NCBI GenBank assembly: GCA_028280485.1
Contig: JANQLS010000101.1
Coordinates: 1 to 64,000 of the forward strand
Direction: 5' to 3'
DNA: 64,000 nt
Origin: Planctomycetota bacterium
GTDB lineage: Bacteria; Planctomycetota; UBA8108; JACQVS01
Both the position numbers and the translations under genes were made by a program. The notes under the pieces are model-generated. The model saw nothing but the letters and a program-made list of their open reading frames with translations, did no database searches and was not told the origin of the DNA. This document shows, piece by piece, positions 50,410 to 59,803 of this stretch (the first letter of the stretch is position 1; every line of letters begins with the position of its first letter).

Positions 50410-53400
50410 ATGCACGTCTTAAACCCAGGAGATACGGTTAATAATCGCTACAGTGTCGTGCGCAAGCTCGGCGCGGGGGCGATGGGAACGGTCTACCTGT
50501 GTGAGGATTTAGTTGAGAGTAAGATCCAAGTCGCATTGAAGGTTTTGGTTTCAGATAACCTCGATGACCAAGACGCCTGGGCGAAAGGAGAGTATGAAGC
50601 TTTAACTCGACTTCGCCATCCCAACTTAGCACGTGTTTATAACTTTGGGCGTATCGGAGATAGCAAAGATTATTTTATCGTCAGCGAATTTATCAAAGGG
50701 GTGGATCTCTTCGCTGCAACGGAGTACGTCAACTACGAAGAACTCAATGACATCATCGTACAGACATGTCGAGCTTTAGAATACATTCACTCGAGAGGGT
50801 ATGTACACTTTGACGTCAAACCTGATAACATTCTCGTTACTCGCCATAAAACTTTTGGGCTTCAAGAAGGCTCGAAGATTCAACAACTCGTCAGCACTTC
50901 CTCTGTGAGGAACAAGTCTCTTCTCTCGACCCCAAACGTGAAGTTGATCGACTTTGGTTTGGCGGAGAGGATGACGGGATCGTTTTCATTCGCTATCAAA
51001 GGAACTCTGAATTATCTCGCCCCTGAGATCATCAATGGGCAAACCCCTGATCAAAGAGCTGATCTTTACTCTTTAGGGGTAACTCTCTACCAGATTACGA
51101 ATCGAAATCTTCCCAACAGTTTTAGCGATGATGTTTTTGAATCGACTAATTTTCAGCAGCTGAAACGTTCAGAGCTTTTTGAAATGCACATGAAGAAGGT
51201 GCCGGAGTACCTTCGGAAAGTGATTCTTCGACTCTTAGAGGAAGATCCGGCTCAACGATTTCAAAGCGCTCGCGAAGTTATTCAGTTTATCAGTCTCTAT
51301 TCCGGCCAGCAGTACGATGTTGAAACGAAGGAAACTCAAAAGAGTTACTTACACTCAACTCGGATGGTGGGACGTAAAAAAGAGATTCACGTACTTAAAA
51401 ACATCGCTGAAAAAACTTTCGCTCACTCCAATGTTGAATTTATCAACGATGACCTAGAAGCTGAAAACGTCATTTCAGAATCAGAGAGTCAGGAAATCAG
51501 CAGTAGTCTGGAATCCGGCTCGTCCCATTCCCTTGTCCTTGTCACCGGAGAGATGGGAATCGGAAAGTCGCGAATTTTAGAAGAGTTCCAGCATTATCTC
51601 AAACTTAACGATATTCGGCATCACACCGGAAATTGTTATGAAGGTAGCAGTAATGCTTACCAACCCTTTGTTGAGATATTAAGACAGTTGGTTGTTGGCT
51701 TAGGATTGAGTTCTGAAATTTGTGCACGGTATAGAAATAATTTAGGAAAACTCCTCCCTGAGCTACGAGAGCGGGAATCGGGAGAGGATAGTGGTTCGAG
51801 TACTGACCTTGAGAAAAAGAAGCGCGTCTTCATCGATCGCATCACCCAATTTTTACTTGAGGCGGCCAATGAAGCACCTTATGTACTCACTCTCAACAAT
51901 CTTCACTGGGCGGATGAAGTTTCGTTGGAGCTTTTAGATGCTCTCGTCGATTGTTTAGAGGTTGCTCAAAAAGAACAGAGTGTGGGCTTGATGCTCGTCG
52001 TCAGTTTGAGGATTGATGAGCAGCACAATGAACAGTTAAAGAATTTCCTCAACAAGCACAAAGACAATAAGAAGTGCCAAGACATCTATTTGCGTCGACT
52101 GAAGCGGAGCCAAATCGTAGAGTTGCTTTCGACGATGCTCGGCTTTACGGAGATTCCAGAAGCTTTTATAAGTCGATTAGAAGAAAAGACCGGTGGAAAT
52201 CCGCTCTTTATTCAAGAAACCTTAAAGGCGCTTCAAGATGAGGGCGTTCTCAAGCACACGCTCGAGGGTTGGCAAATCAAAACGACTGGTTACAACCGAA
52301 TTGAGTTGCCGAATAGCCTCGAGGATCTCCTGCTTCAACGAGTGCGTCGTTTAGAACCGATCAAGCAAGAAATCTTAGAGATCATGAGCGTATTGAATCG
52401 CCCGATCAGCCCTAAGATATTACAAAAGTTTAAACGATTTATCTCACTTCCAATTTTGGTGCACCTGAGAAATTTGGAAGAAGCTGGTTTGGTTTCTAAA
52501 GTATTTGAAGGGGGAAAACTCTCGTTTCAAATCGATCAGCCTAAAATGCGAGAGATCCTTTATACCCATCTCGAAGATGACGTTCGTTGTCGCCTTCACG
52601 GAGAAGTGGGCGAACTTTTCAGCGAACTTTATAAGGGGCATGAAGAAGAAATTCTTGAGGATCTTGCCTTTCACTACCAGAGAAGTGATCTTCAAGATAA
52701 AGCTATCGCGATGGCCCTCCGCGCAGGTGATCGCCTTAAAGCCATCTACGCCAATGATCGAGCTCTCGAGTTCTATTTTTACATCATTGAAAAAATCCAA
52801 GATGACGAAGAGCAAAAAGTACTTTGGATTCAAACCCAAGAAAAGGTGGGTGAGCTCTGTACGACGATCGGTCGGTACGATTTAGCTGAAAACAGCTATG
52901 ATTTATTGTTGAGACGGCAAGAAGTTGAGCGCGTCCCCGAGGAAGATCTCTGTCGGTATTACCTGAAGAAAGGAAAGATCTTCGAAATTCAGGGAGACTA
53001 CGACACGGCGCTACGTTGTTATAAAGATGCCCGATCTCAGATCTCTGAAAAACCGGCTAACTCCTGCCTCGACGAACGCATTCGAGTGATTCACCACATC
53101 GCTTGGGTTTACGTTTGTATGGGGAAATACGAGAAAGCGATGACCATCGCGGTCGAAGCCCTCAAGGGAATTGAAAATTCTCGAGAAAAAATTGAGCACG
53201 CCATGATCTATTCCACGATCGGAAGTGCTAATTTTTACAAAGGTAATTTTTCTCAGGCTGTTGAGTACCACTCGAGAAGTTTAAAGATTCAAGAAAACTT
53301 AGAAAACGTGCCTGCTATAACGGAGTGCCTTAATAATCTCGGTAAGGCGTATATGGCGAGTGCGGATTACTCGGAAGCACGAGAACATTTACTTCGGGCT

Positions 53401-54747
53401 TTAGAGACGAGTAACGAAGTCGGAGACCCTTTCGGAAAAGGAAAGTGCTACCACAATTTAGGGGCATTGTCTTATGAGTTAGGAGAGCTGAAAGAAGCGG
53501 AAGAGCACGTCGATCAATCGCTTCAGCTTTCTCGAACTTACAATATGCGCTTTCTCAATATAGAAAATTACATCCTACACGGGAAAATTAAGCGCGAGCA
53601 ACGCGATTATTCTCGAGCGGAAAGTCATCTCTTTAGAGCGCTTACAGCATTCAGTAAACAGGGGAATCGTTGGGGACTTTGTACGGTACTGCTTGAGATC
53701 GTTACGATTCATCGCTTGCGAGGAAACTCTCAAGAAGCGGCTTCGATGGCAGAAGAAGCTATGCGATACGCCGTGGAAATGGATATTGATTTATTGAGGT
53801 CTCGCTGCATGCTCGCTAAATCTCGAGTGCAACGAGATAGTAGTGAGGTCGAGCCTCAAAAGCTTATTGAGCAGTATGAGAGAGTCTTAAGCGATTCTTC
53901 AAAGTTAGAAAACCCTGAATTGCGAGCTGAGATTTTAAGAGAGATTGGGGATTTGCTCGTCAAAGATCGAAAGTTAGAAGAAGCTAAGAAGCATTACAAA
54001 AAGGCCGAGGAGCTACTTCGCGAAGTTTTAGAGAGGCTGCCTGAGGATTTACAAGAAGTCTATAAAGAAAAACACAGGCGCTATTTCCAATTAGATAACT
54101 CGGTCTTGTTAACTCGAGAATCGTCACCTCACCCATCGGAAGAGTCGGATAACGGTGAAGGGACGAAGATTCTTAAGAAATCTCAAGCCGAAAAGGCTCA
54201 GCCTAAAGCAAATCCAAGCCAGAATCCTCGAAACGAAATTGAAGCTTTGGAGTGTGTGAATGACTTGATGCGTCAACTGAATGAATCCGTTGATCTTCAA
54301 GAGTTTCTCGAATTTTTGCTTTCCCGAGTTTTAGAAATTTCTCGAGCTCGATATGCTATGGTGCTCTCGAGAAGAGATTCCCAGCTCTACATTCGTAGAT
54401 CTCAGAAAGAAGGTGGGGCAAAGGTTGAAAAGCCTGGAGATCTCATCGTTTTAAAGCTCGCCTTAAAAGCATTCCAAACGCAGCGACCACTCACGATAAC
54501 CGATTTGATTCGTGATCCGAACATCGGAATGTTAGGAGGATTAATCAAGGCTGGTCACCGATCACTTTTGATGCTTCCCTATAAATCACTCCAAGAAGAA
54601 GGTATGCTCTACTTGGTGGATCCGGCTCCTCGTCATACCCAACTTGCTGATGATTTAACATTTTATACTTTTTTCACCAATTTATTGCCCATGGCCATTG
54701 CGCAATTAGATCAGCCCTTAAATGTTTCGGTGATCGAAGAAGCGTAA
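50410..54747 (+). CDS. Giant Ser/Thr kinase - AAA-type ATPase - TPR - GAF signalling protein
   Basis: LGAGAMGTVYLCED, VHFDVKPDNILV, LVTGEMGIGKSRILEEF (Walker A), multiple TPRs, GAF-like C-terminus. Confidence 0.88.
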   Translation: MHVLNPGDTVNNRYSVVRKLGAGAMGTVYLCEDLVESKIQVALKVLVSDNLDDQDAWAKGEYEALTRLRHPNLARVYNFGRIGDSKDYFIVSEFIKGVDLFAATEYVNYEELNDIIVQTCRALEYIHSRGYVHFDVKPDNILVTRHKTFGLQEGSKIQQLVSTSSVRNKSLLSTPNVKLIDFGLAERMTGSFSFAIKGTLNYLAPEIINGQTPDQRADLYSLGVTLYQITNRNLPNSFSDDVFESTNFQQLKRSELFEMHMKKVPEYLRKVILRLLEEDPAQRFQSAREVIQFISLYSGQQYDVETKETQKSYLHSTRMVGRKKEIHVLKNIAEKTFAHSNVEFINDDLEAENVISESESQEISSSLESGSSHSLVLVTGEMGIGKSRILEEFQHYLKLNDIRHHTGNCYEGSSNAYQPFVEILRQLVVGLGLSSEICARYRNNLGKLLPELRERESGEDSGSSTDLEKKKRVFIDRITQFLLEAANEAPYVLTLNNLHWADEVSLELLDALVDCLEVAQKEQSVGLMLVVSLRIDEQHNEQLKNFLNKHKDNKKCQDIYLRRLKRSQIVELLSTMLGFTEIPEAFISRLEEKTGGNPLFIQETLKALQDEGVLKHTLEGWQIKTTGYNRIELPNSLEDLLLQRVRRLEPIKQEILEIMSVLNRPISPKILQKFKRFISLPILVHLRNLEEAGLVSKVFEGGKLSFQIDQPKMREILYTHLEDDVRCRLHGEVGELFSELYKGHEEEILEDLAFHYQRSDLQDKAIAMALRAGDRLKAIYANDRALEFYFYIIEKIQDDEEQKVLWIQTQEKVGELCTTIGRYDLAENSYDLLLRRQEVERVPEEDLCRYYLKKGKIFEIQGDYDTALRCYKDARSQISEKPANSCLDERIRVIHHIAWVYVCMGKYEKAMTIAVEALKGIENSREKIEHAMIYSTIGSANFYKGNFSQAVEYHSRSLKIQENLENVPAITECLNNLGKAYMASADYSEAREHLLRALETSNEVGDPFGKGKCYHNLGALSYELGELKEAEEHVDQSLQLSRTYNMRFLNIENYILHGKIKREQRDYSRAESHLFRALTAFSKQGNRWGLCTVLLEIVTIHRLRGNSQEAASMAEEAMRYAVEMDIDLLRSRCMLAKSRVQRDSSEVEPQKLIEQYERVLSDSSKLENPELRAEILREIGDLLVKDRKLEEAKKHYKKAEELLREVLERLPEDLQEVYKEKHRRYFQLDNSVLLTRESSPHPSEESDNGEGTKILKKSQAEKAQPKANPSQNPRNEIEALECVNDLMRQLNESVDLQEFLEFLLSRVLEISRARYAMVLSRRDSQLYIRRSQKEGGAKVEKPGDLIVLKLALKAFQTQRPLTITDLIRDPNIGMLGGLIKAGHRSLLMLPYKSLQEEGMLYLVDPAPRHTQLADDLTFYTFFTNLLPMAIAQLDQPLNVSVIEEA

Positions 54748-54776
54748 CTTCGCTAATTGTTTACGCTGAAAACTCA

Positions 54777-55127
54777 TCAGCCCTTCAGCCATTCCATCCA
54801 CAAACAGTCTTGATAATCGGTAGCCATGTGAAGCAGTAAGCCAATGGCGATGATCCTCGTTTTTTTAAAGAAGGTGAGGACTCCATAGAAGCCTATCGCG
54901 TAATACGAATGCAGCGGGTGGAAGTTGATGCTGCAACGGTCACTGACGAAGATGTCGGGGTAAGCTAGCAGGTGATCTAAATCGACGAGCATCGTTCCTA
55001 ACATCAGGAGCCATGCTTTTTTCCATTCTTCACGGAAGAAAATCCATGCGATTAAGCCGGGAAATAAGAGGTGAAGGCTGTAGTGAACGATGGGCTGGGC
55101 TAATTTGAGGAATTCAGGATTTGGCAT
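54777..55127 (-). CDS. Small integral membrane protein (DUF6122-like)
   Basis: IVHYSLHLLFPGLIAWIFF...MLVDLDHLLAYPDIF...FHPLHSYYAIGFYG. Confidence 0.65.
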   Translation of the reverse strand: MPNPEFLKLAQPIVHYSLHLLFPGLIAWIFFREEWKKAWLLMLGTMLVDLDHLLAYPDIFVSDRCSINFHPLHSYYAIGFYGVLTFFKKTRIIAIGLLLHMATDYQDCLWMEWLKG

Positions 55128-55134
55128 TCTCTTA

Positions 55135-55629
55135 TTAAAAACTGGGCCGTGGTGCGTCTGTAGGATCAATCTTTATTATTTTTTGGATGTAAGCAGGGGC
55201 TTTGTCATTAAGTTTTGGTGGCTGGATGGACTTCCAGCGATATCTTCTGATCTTAGAGGAGCGGCTTGGGGATTCTATGACCAGCATATCTCCATCTACG
55301 TAAAATGGTGCCGACAGTTGTGGTTCTTTTTCAAAATAAATATGCAGGGTATTTTCTTCTATTGAAAGTGTTCTCTTTACGCCGTTGCTATCTTTAATAA
55401 ATAAATTGAAATGATTTAAGCCTTCTAATTCGATAGACAGAGTGAAGTACTGTTCAATAGTTTTATCATTATGGCAAGCAACCCAAGTTCCAAGGATTCT
55501 CTGGTTTTTTCCTAAGTGCCTATTTATTAGGAAGGAATTCCAAGATAGCGTAATGATTAAAAGGGACGCTGCTACTAGGGCTAAGAGACTAAAAAATATA
55601 AGAAATGATTTTCTCGATTTTCTTGGCAT
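55135..55629 (-). CDS. Hypothetical membrane-anchored protein
   Basis: N-terminal TM FLIFFSLLALVAASLLIITL. Confidence 0.55.
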   Translation of the reverse strand: MPRKSRKSFLIFFSLLALVAASLLIITLSWNSFLINRHLGKNQRILGTWVACHNDKTIEQYFTLSIELEGLNHFNLFIKDSNGVKRTLSIEENTLHIYFEKEPQLSAPFYVDGDMLVIESPSRSSKIRRYRWKSIQPPKLNDKAPAYIQKIIKIDPTDAPRPSF

Positions 55630-55804
55630 AGAAGGTCATTGATTTCTTCATAATAATAGGAACTGAATCCCTACTCATTTAAATAATCCCTCTTGAATTC
55701 AATCTTGCTAAATTATAAGAGGTGGGGATTATAAGGTCAGTGAAAAAGATATCGATAAAATCTCAGCGGAACTCCTCTTTCTAATTCAGGTAAAATCGTA
55801 TCTC

Positions 55805-57280
55805 ATGAAACTCAATCTTCTTAAATTCATTTGCTTCTATTTAATATTGCAAATGGGTCTGCTGAATATCGCCCAAGCAAATGAAATTGAAAAACCCAAC
55901 GTTCTCTTCATCGCCGTCGATGACCTCGCCAATTCCTTAGGCTGCTACGACGATATTATCGCCAAAACTCCTCACATCGATCGCTTAGCTGCATCGGGAG
56001 TTGTCTTTAAACGGGCTTACAATCAGTTGCCTTTATGTAATCCCACCCGTGCATCGGTGATGACGGGCCTTCGACCGGATCAAATTAAGGTCTACGATTT
56101 GGATCGACATTTTAGAGATGAAGTACCTGACGTCGTCACTCTTTCTCAGTCTTTCAAAAAGGCTGGCTACATCGCTTCGAGAGTCGGAAAAATCTACCAC
56201 TACAATGTTCCCGCTTCCATTGGAACGGATGGTTTTGATGATCCACCTTCATGGGATGTAAAAATCAATCCTAAAGGTCGTGACAAAAAAGATGAGGCGC
56301 TTATCTATAACACGGAACCTCACCGAAAAATCAGTGCGGCGCTCAGTTGGTTAGCCGCTGAGGGAAAAGATGAAGAGCAAACCGATGGCATGATTACAAC
56401 TGAAGCTATCGGATTGATGAAAAAGTATCAGAACCGCCCCTTCTTCTTGGCAGTAGGTTTTTTTAGGCCTCACACCCCGTTCGTGGCTCCCAAAAAGTAT
56501 TTCGATCTTTATCCCCTGGAAACCTTACGCCTTCCCTATAGTCCTCCCGGTGATCGCGACGATATTCCAGTTGCGGCGTTCGCTCACAATTGCCCCATCC
56601 CCAATTACAATTTAGATATAGATATGCTTCTTAAAGCGTTGCAAGCTTACTATGCTTGCGTTTCATTTGTGGACGCTCAAGTTGGGCGATTGCTCAAAGC
56701 TTTAGATCAGCTTCAATTGAATCGAAAAACGATTGTTGTCTTCTGGAGTGACCACGGGTATCACCTCGGTGAACACAATGGGATCTGGCAGAAGAGAACT
56801 TTGTTTGAGCAGTCGGCACGATCTCCCCTCATCATCCGAGCCCCAAACGCGAAAGGGAATGGAACTCCTTGTACTCAAATTGTTGAGTACGTTGATATTT
56901 ATCCCACGCTAACTGAATTAGCTAAGATTCCCAATCCCCATGAGATGGCGGGTCAAAGTTTAGTTCCACTTCTAAAGGATCCATTGAAGAAGTGGAAGGG
57001 ATCGGCGATCACTCAAGTCTTGAGGCCGAAGGATAGTCGTCTTCTCAGGCCAGTGATGGGTTGTAGTATTCGAACGGATCGTTGGCGTTATACCGAGTGG
57101 GCTGAAGGAACTCAGGGGATTGAGCTCTATGATCACTACGCCGATCCCATGGAATTCAATAATTTAGCGATTCGCCCTACTCAGAATTTAAAGAAGATTA
57201 TTGAGGAATTAAAGGTGAAGTTACGGAAGAAGGCTTCAGGGAAAGTACCGACGACTCCGTTTAATCCGGCGAGACTATAG
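55805..57280 (+). CDS. Secreted sulfatase (iduronate-2-sulfatase-like)
   Basis: Signal peptide; [64 protein letters not shown]. Confidence 0.9.
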   Translation: MKLNLLKFICFYLILQMGLLNIAQANEIEKPNVLFIAVDDLANSLGCYDDIIAKTPHIDRLAASGVVFKRAYNQLPLCNPTRASVMTGLRPDQIKVYDLDRHFRDEVPDVVTLSQSFKKAGYIASRVGKIYHYNVPASIGTDGFDDPPSWDVKINPKGRDKKDEALIYNTEPHRKISAALSWLAAEGKDEEQTDGMITTEAIGLMKKYQNRPFFLAVGFFRPHTPFVAPKKYFDLYPLETLRLPYSPPGDRDDIPVAAFAHNCPIPNYNLDIDMLLKALQAYYACVSFVDAQVGRLLKALDQLQLNRKTIVVFWSDHGYHLGEHNGIWQKRTLFEQSARSPLIIRAPNAKGNGTPCTQIVEYVDIYPTLTELAKIPNPHEMAGQSLVPLLKDPLKKWKGSAITQVLRPKDSRLLRPVMGCSIRTDRWRYTEWAEGTQGIELYDHYADPMEFNNLAIRPTQNLKKIIEELKVKLRKKASGKVPTTPFNPARL

Positions 57281-57320
57281 ATATATTATTTAGGGGAGAG
57301 ATGTTTTTTCGCGTCATTGC

Positions 57321-57426
57321 CCTGTAGCGCCTGGGCTTGCCCCAGGCCATTCTTTAAAGCTCTATTAACCTTAGAAGTTCCTTTTCTTAGGATGGAAGGG
57401 CCACCCGCAAGGGGGGGCGCTACAGG
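57321..57426. repeat. CCTGTAGCGCC-ended inverted repeat element
   Basis: CCTGTAGCGCC...GGCGCTACAGG termini with internal hairpins. Confidence 0.65.
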
Positions 57427-57449
57427 ATGCATCTCGTCTTTAAAAATTT

Positions 57450-59405
57450 TCACTTATCAAACATCAACATCACCGCATCCAAATCATCCGGTGCCCCTAC
57501 AATCGTTACATGGTCCCCCATTTTTAATCGCGTATATCCATGTGAAATTAAGGTGTGGCCATCACGGGAGACACCTAACACTAAGGTGTCGTGGGGGAGA
57601 TTGAGACTTCTGAGAGCTACTCCATCTAAATTGGGATCCATCACTTCAACTTCGATCACATCTTGTTCAGGATCTGTTCCAAGCAAGATAGAGGTTGCAG
57701 CCGGTGAACGAACAAAATGTTCGAGAAGGCTGATCATCGCCGTAGAAGGATCGACGATGAGAGTATTGAGTTCTTGGAATTTTTCTAAGTTGTTTCGGTC
57801 GTGGAGACGAACCACTACGGTTTCAATACCAAAATGCTCGTAGACGAGTTCGCAGATCTCTAAGTTCTCTTCGTCGGAAAGAAGGGCAACCACGGCATCA
57901 GCGTCCGCAGCTTGAAGTCGATTGAGAAGATCGAGATCGATTTTATCGACTTCGAAAATATCTACATCGTTCGAAGTCATGCTTTCGGTATCTTTGCTCT
58001 TCTTGATAACCACTTTGGCTTCCCAATCATGAGCGATCAGTTGTCTCGCCAATGCAACGGACTGACCTCCACCGCTTCCAAAAATCAATGCGTCTCTCAC
58101 CCCATCAAATTCTCGATGTTCAGCTCGAAGGTGAGATTCTTTGACCATGCTGATCGCCCATTTAAACAGGGGAGGCCCGACGAGTTGATTGACAACGATG
58201 ACGGAGATGATGACCGTCATAATCTGTTCCCCCCAGTCGGGGAATTCTTTTGCGATACCGGTAGCGAGGCCGATTCCCACTCCAGCTTGAGTCACGAGAG
58301 CCATCCAACTCACCCGGTTGTGCAGTGGGGGATCGCCACCTAACATTCCGCCGGTATAAGAACCGATGAAAATTGTGAAGAGTCGAATTCCGCAGATAAT
58401 CACTGCTACGAACCAGGTTTTTTGCAAAACATCCAGGTCAAGGGTTGCACCGGTAAGAACAAAAAATGCGGTGTAGATAGGCGGCCCGATGTCATGAATA
58501 CACTTCGCAAATTCAGTTCTGTGCTCACTTTTGTTGGTGATAAGAAGTCCACCCACCATACAGATCAGCAGGGGCTCCATAAAAATTTCGAATTGCCAAG
58601 CGTGTTCAGTGTACTCACGGAACCAGTGCGAGAAGGCGAATACGCTCCAGCCCAATCCTAATAGAAGAGCCGTTTTAATCTTTTGATTTGGAATTTTGAA
58701 AATGACATTGATGAGAAGCCAAATTAAAACTCCGTAAAGGATCGACCCACAGATCTCTACTGCTAAAAGTAAAATGAACTTCCAGTTAAAATCGATGCTG
58801 CTAAAAATAGCCCCCGCGGCTTCGGAGCAAACTGAAAATAAAACGATGACCACGACATCTGAAATCATCGTCACGCTTAAAACCATTTGGGTGAAAGGTC
58901 CTTTGGCGCGAAGTTCCCTCACGATCGCAATCGCTGAAGATGGAGAGCGGGCGACCATGATGGCACCCACGATACAGGAGATCGCTATGAAGTGAATCGT
59001 TTGTGGAAGCTCGTCTGCATTCGGACCTACTTTGAAGTCAAAGGGAATATGGGAGGAGAGGAAGTAAAACGCTGTACTAACGATTAAGAAAGTCGCGATG
59101 ACTATGCCTGCAGTGATCCGTAATATGGTCTTCAGGCGTGGGCGTATTTCTTCTAAGAATAATTCACTACCCGCTGCGAAAGCGATAACAGCTAAGGCTA
59201 TGTCATTGATAAACCCTAGATGACTCGTCCCTTCTTTTGTGATCATTCCTAAAACAAAGGGGCCCGCGATGATTCCTGTAAGTAAGAATCCCGTGATGAA
59301 GGGAAGGTGAACGAGGGAGCAATATTTACCTATACGCTCGCCCGCTAAAGCGATGATGGTAAAGATGATCAGGAATGGAAGAGTTTCGAGGATGATTTCG
59401 AGCAA
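57450..59405 (-). CDS. Kef-type monovalent cation:proton antiporter with TrkA-N and TrkA-C domains
   Basis: Polytopic N-terminus; RDALIFGSGGGQSVALARQLIAHDWEAKVVIKK; TrkA-C-like end TRLKMGDHVTIVGAPDDL. Confidence 0.88.
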   Translation of the reverse strand: MLEIILETLPFLIIFTIIALAGERIGKYCSLVHLPFITGFLLTGIIAGPFVLGMITKEGTSHLGFINDIALAVIAFAAGSELFLEEIRPRLKTILRITAGIVIATFLIVSTAFYFLSSHIPFDFKVGPNADELPQTIHFIAISCIVGAIMVARSPSSAIAIVRELRAKGPFTQMVLSVTMISDVVVIVLFSVCSEAAGAIFSSIDFNWKFILLLAVEICGSILYGVLIWLLINVIFKIPNQKIKTALLLGLGWSVFAFSHWFREYTEHAWQFEIFMEPLLICMVGGLLITNKSEHRTEFAKCIHDIGPPIYTAFFVLTGATLDLDVLQKTWFVAVIICGIRLFTIFIGSYTGGMLGGDPPLHNRVSWMALVTQAGVGIGLATGIAKEFPDWGEQIMTVIISVIVVNQLVGPPLFKWAISMVKESHLRAEHREFDGVRDALIFGSGGGQSVALARQLIAHDWEAKVVIKKSKDTESMTSNDVDIFEVDKIDLDLLNRLQAADADAVVALLSDEENLEICELVYEHFGIETVVVRLHDRNNLEKFQELNTLIVDPSTAMISLLEHFVRSPAATSILLGTDPEQDVIEVEVMDPNLDGVALRSLNLPHDTLVLGVSRDGHTLISHGYTRLKMGDHVTIVGAPDDLDAVMLMFDK

Positions 59406-59720
59406 TGTCTTTAACAGCCCTTAGAGCCGTACTCCAATCTAAAACCAAAAGGAGAGATGAGCTCGAAGCTAAATTTCGTCTGGGCGTGAGCCTGCCAGGA
59501 ATGGATTGGATCGTTGAGGAATATTTCTAGTCGTGTCATCGTTGGGGTCTTACGATCGCCTCCATTATGAACCTGATCTACAAGTCCTAACTCAGATTGA
59601 GTGAGAACTTTTTCTCTCTTACTGGGTTCGGCTAAAGGAGGGTGAAGCTGTAGGATAATCTAACTTATCGGTCGTTCGTCCTGATTTAATGGGTTCCAGT
59701 TGATTCAACCGGCTCTCATT

Positions 59721-59767
59721 AAATGAGGGTCATCCCTTCGAGGAAGAGATGACCCTCATCATTTTTA
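59721..59767. terminator. Stem-loop terminator
   Basis: AAATGAGGGTCATCccttcgaggaagaGATGACCCTCATCATTTTT. Confidence 0.8.
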
Positions 59768-59803
59768 TGTTGATTGAATCCTTTTTTGGAACGCCCTGAG
59801 TTA

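Noticed and set aside
54777-55629. Two small - strand membrane genes considered as a toxin-antitoxin pair
   Set aside because: Sizes and TM content do not match known TA families; no supporting motif.
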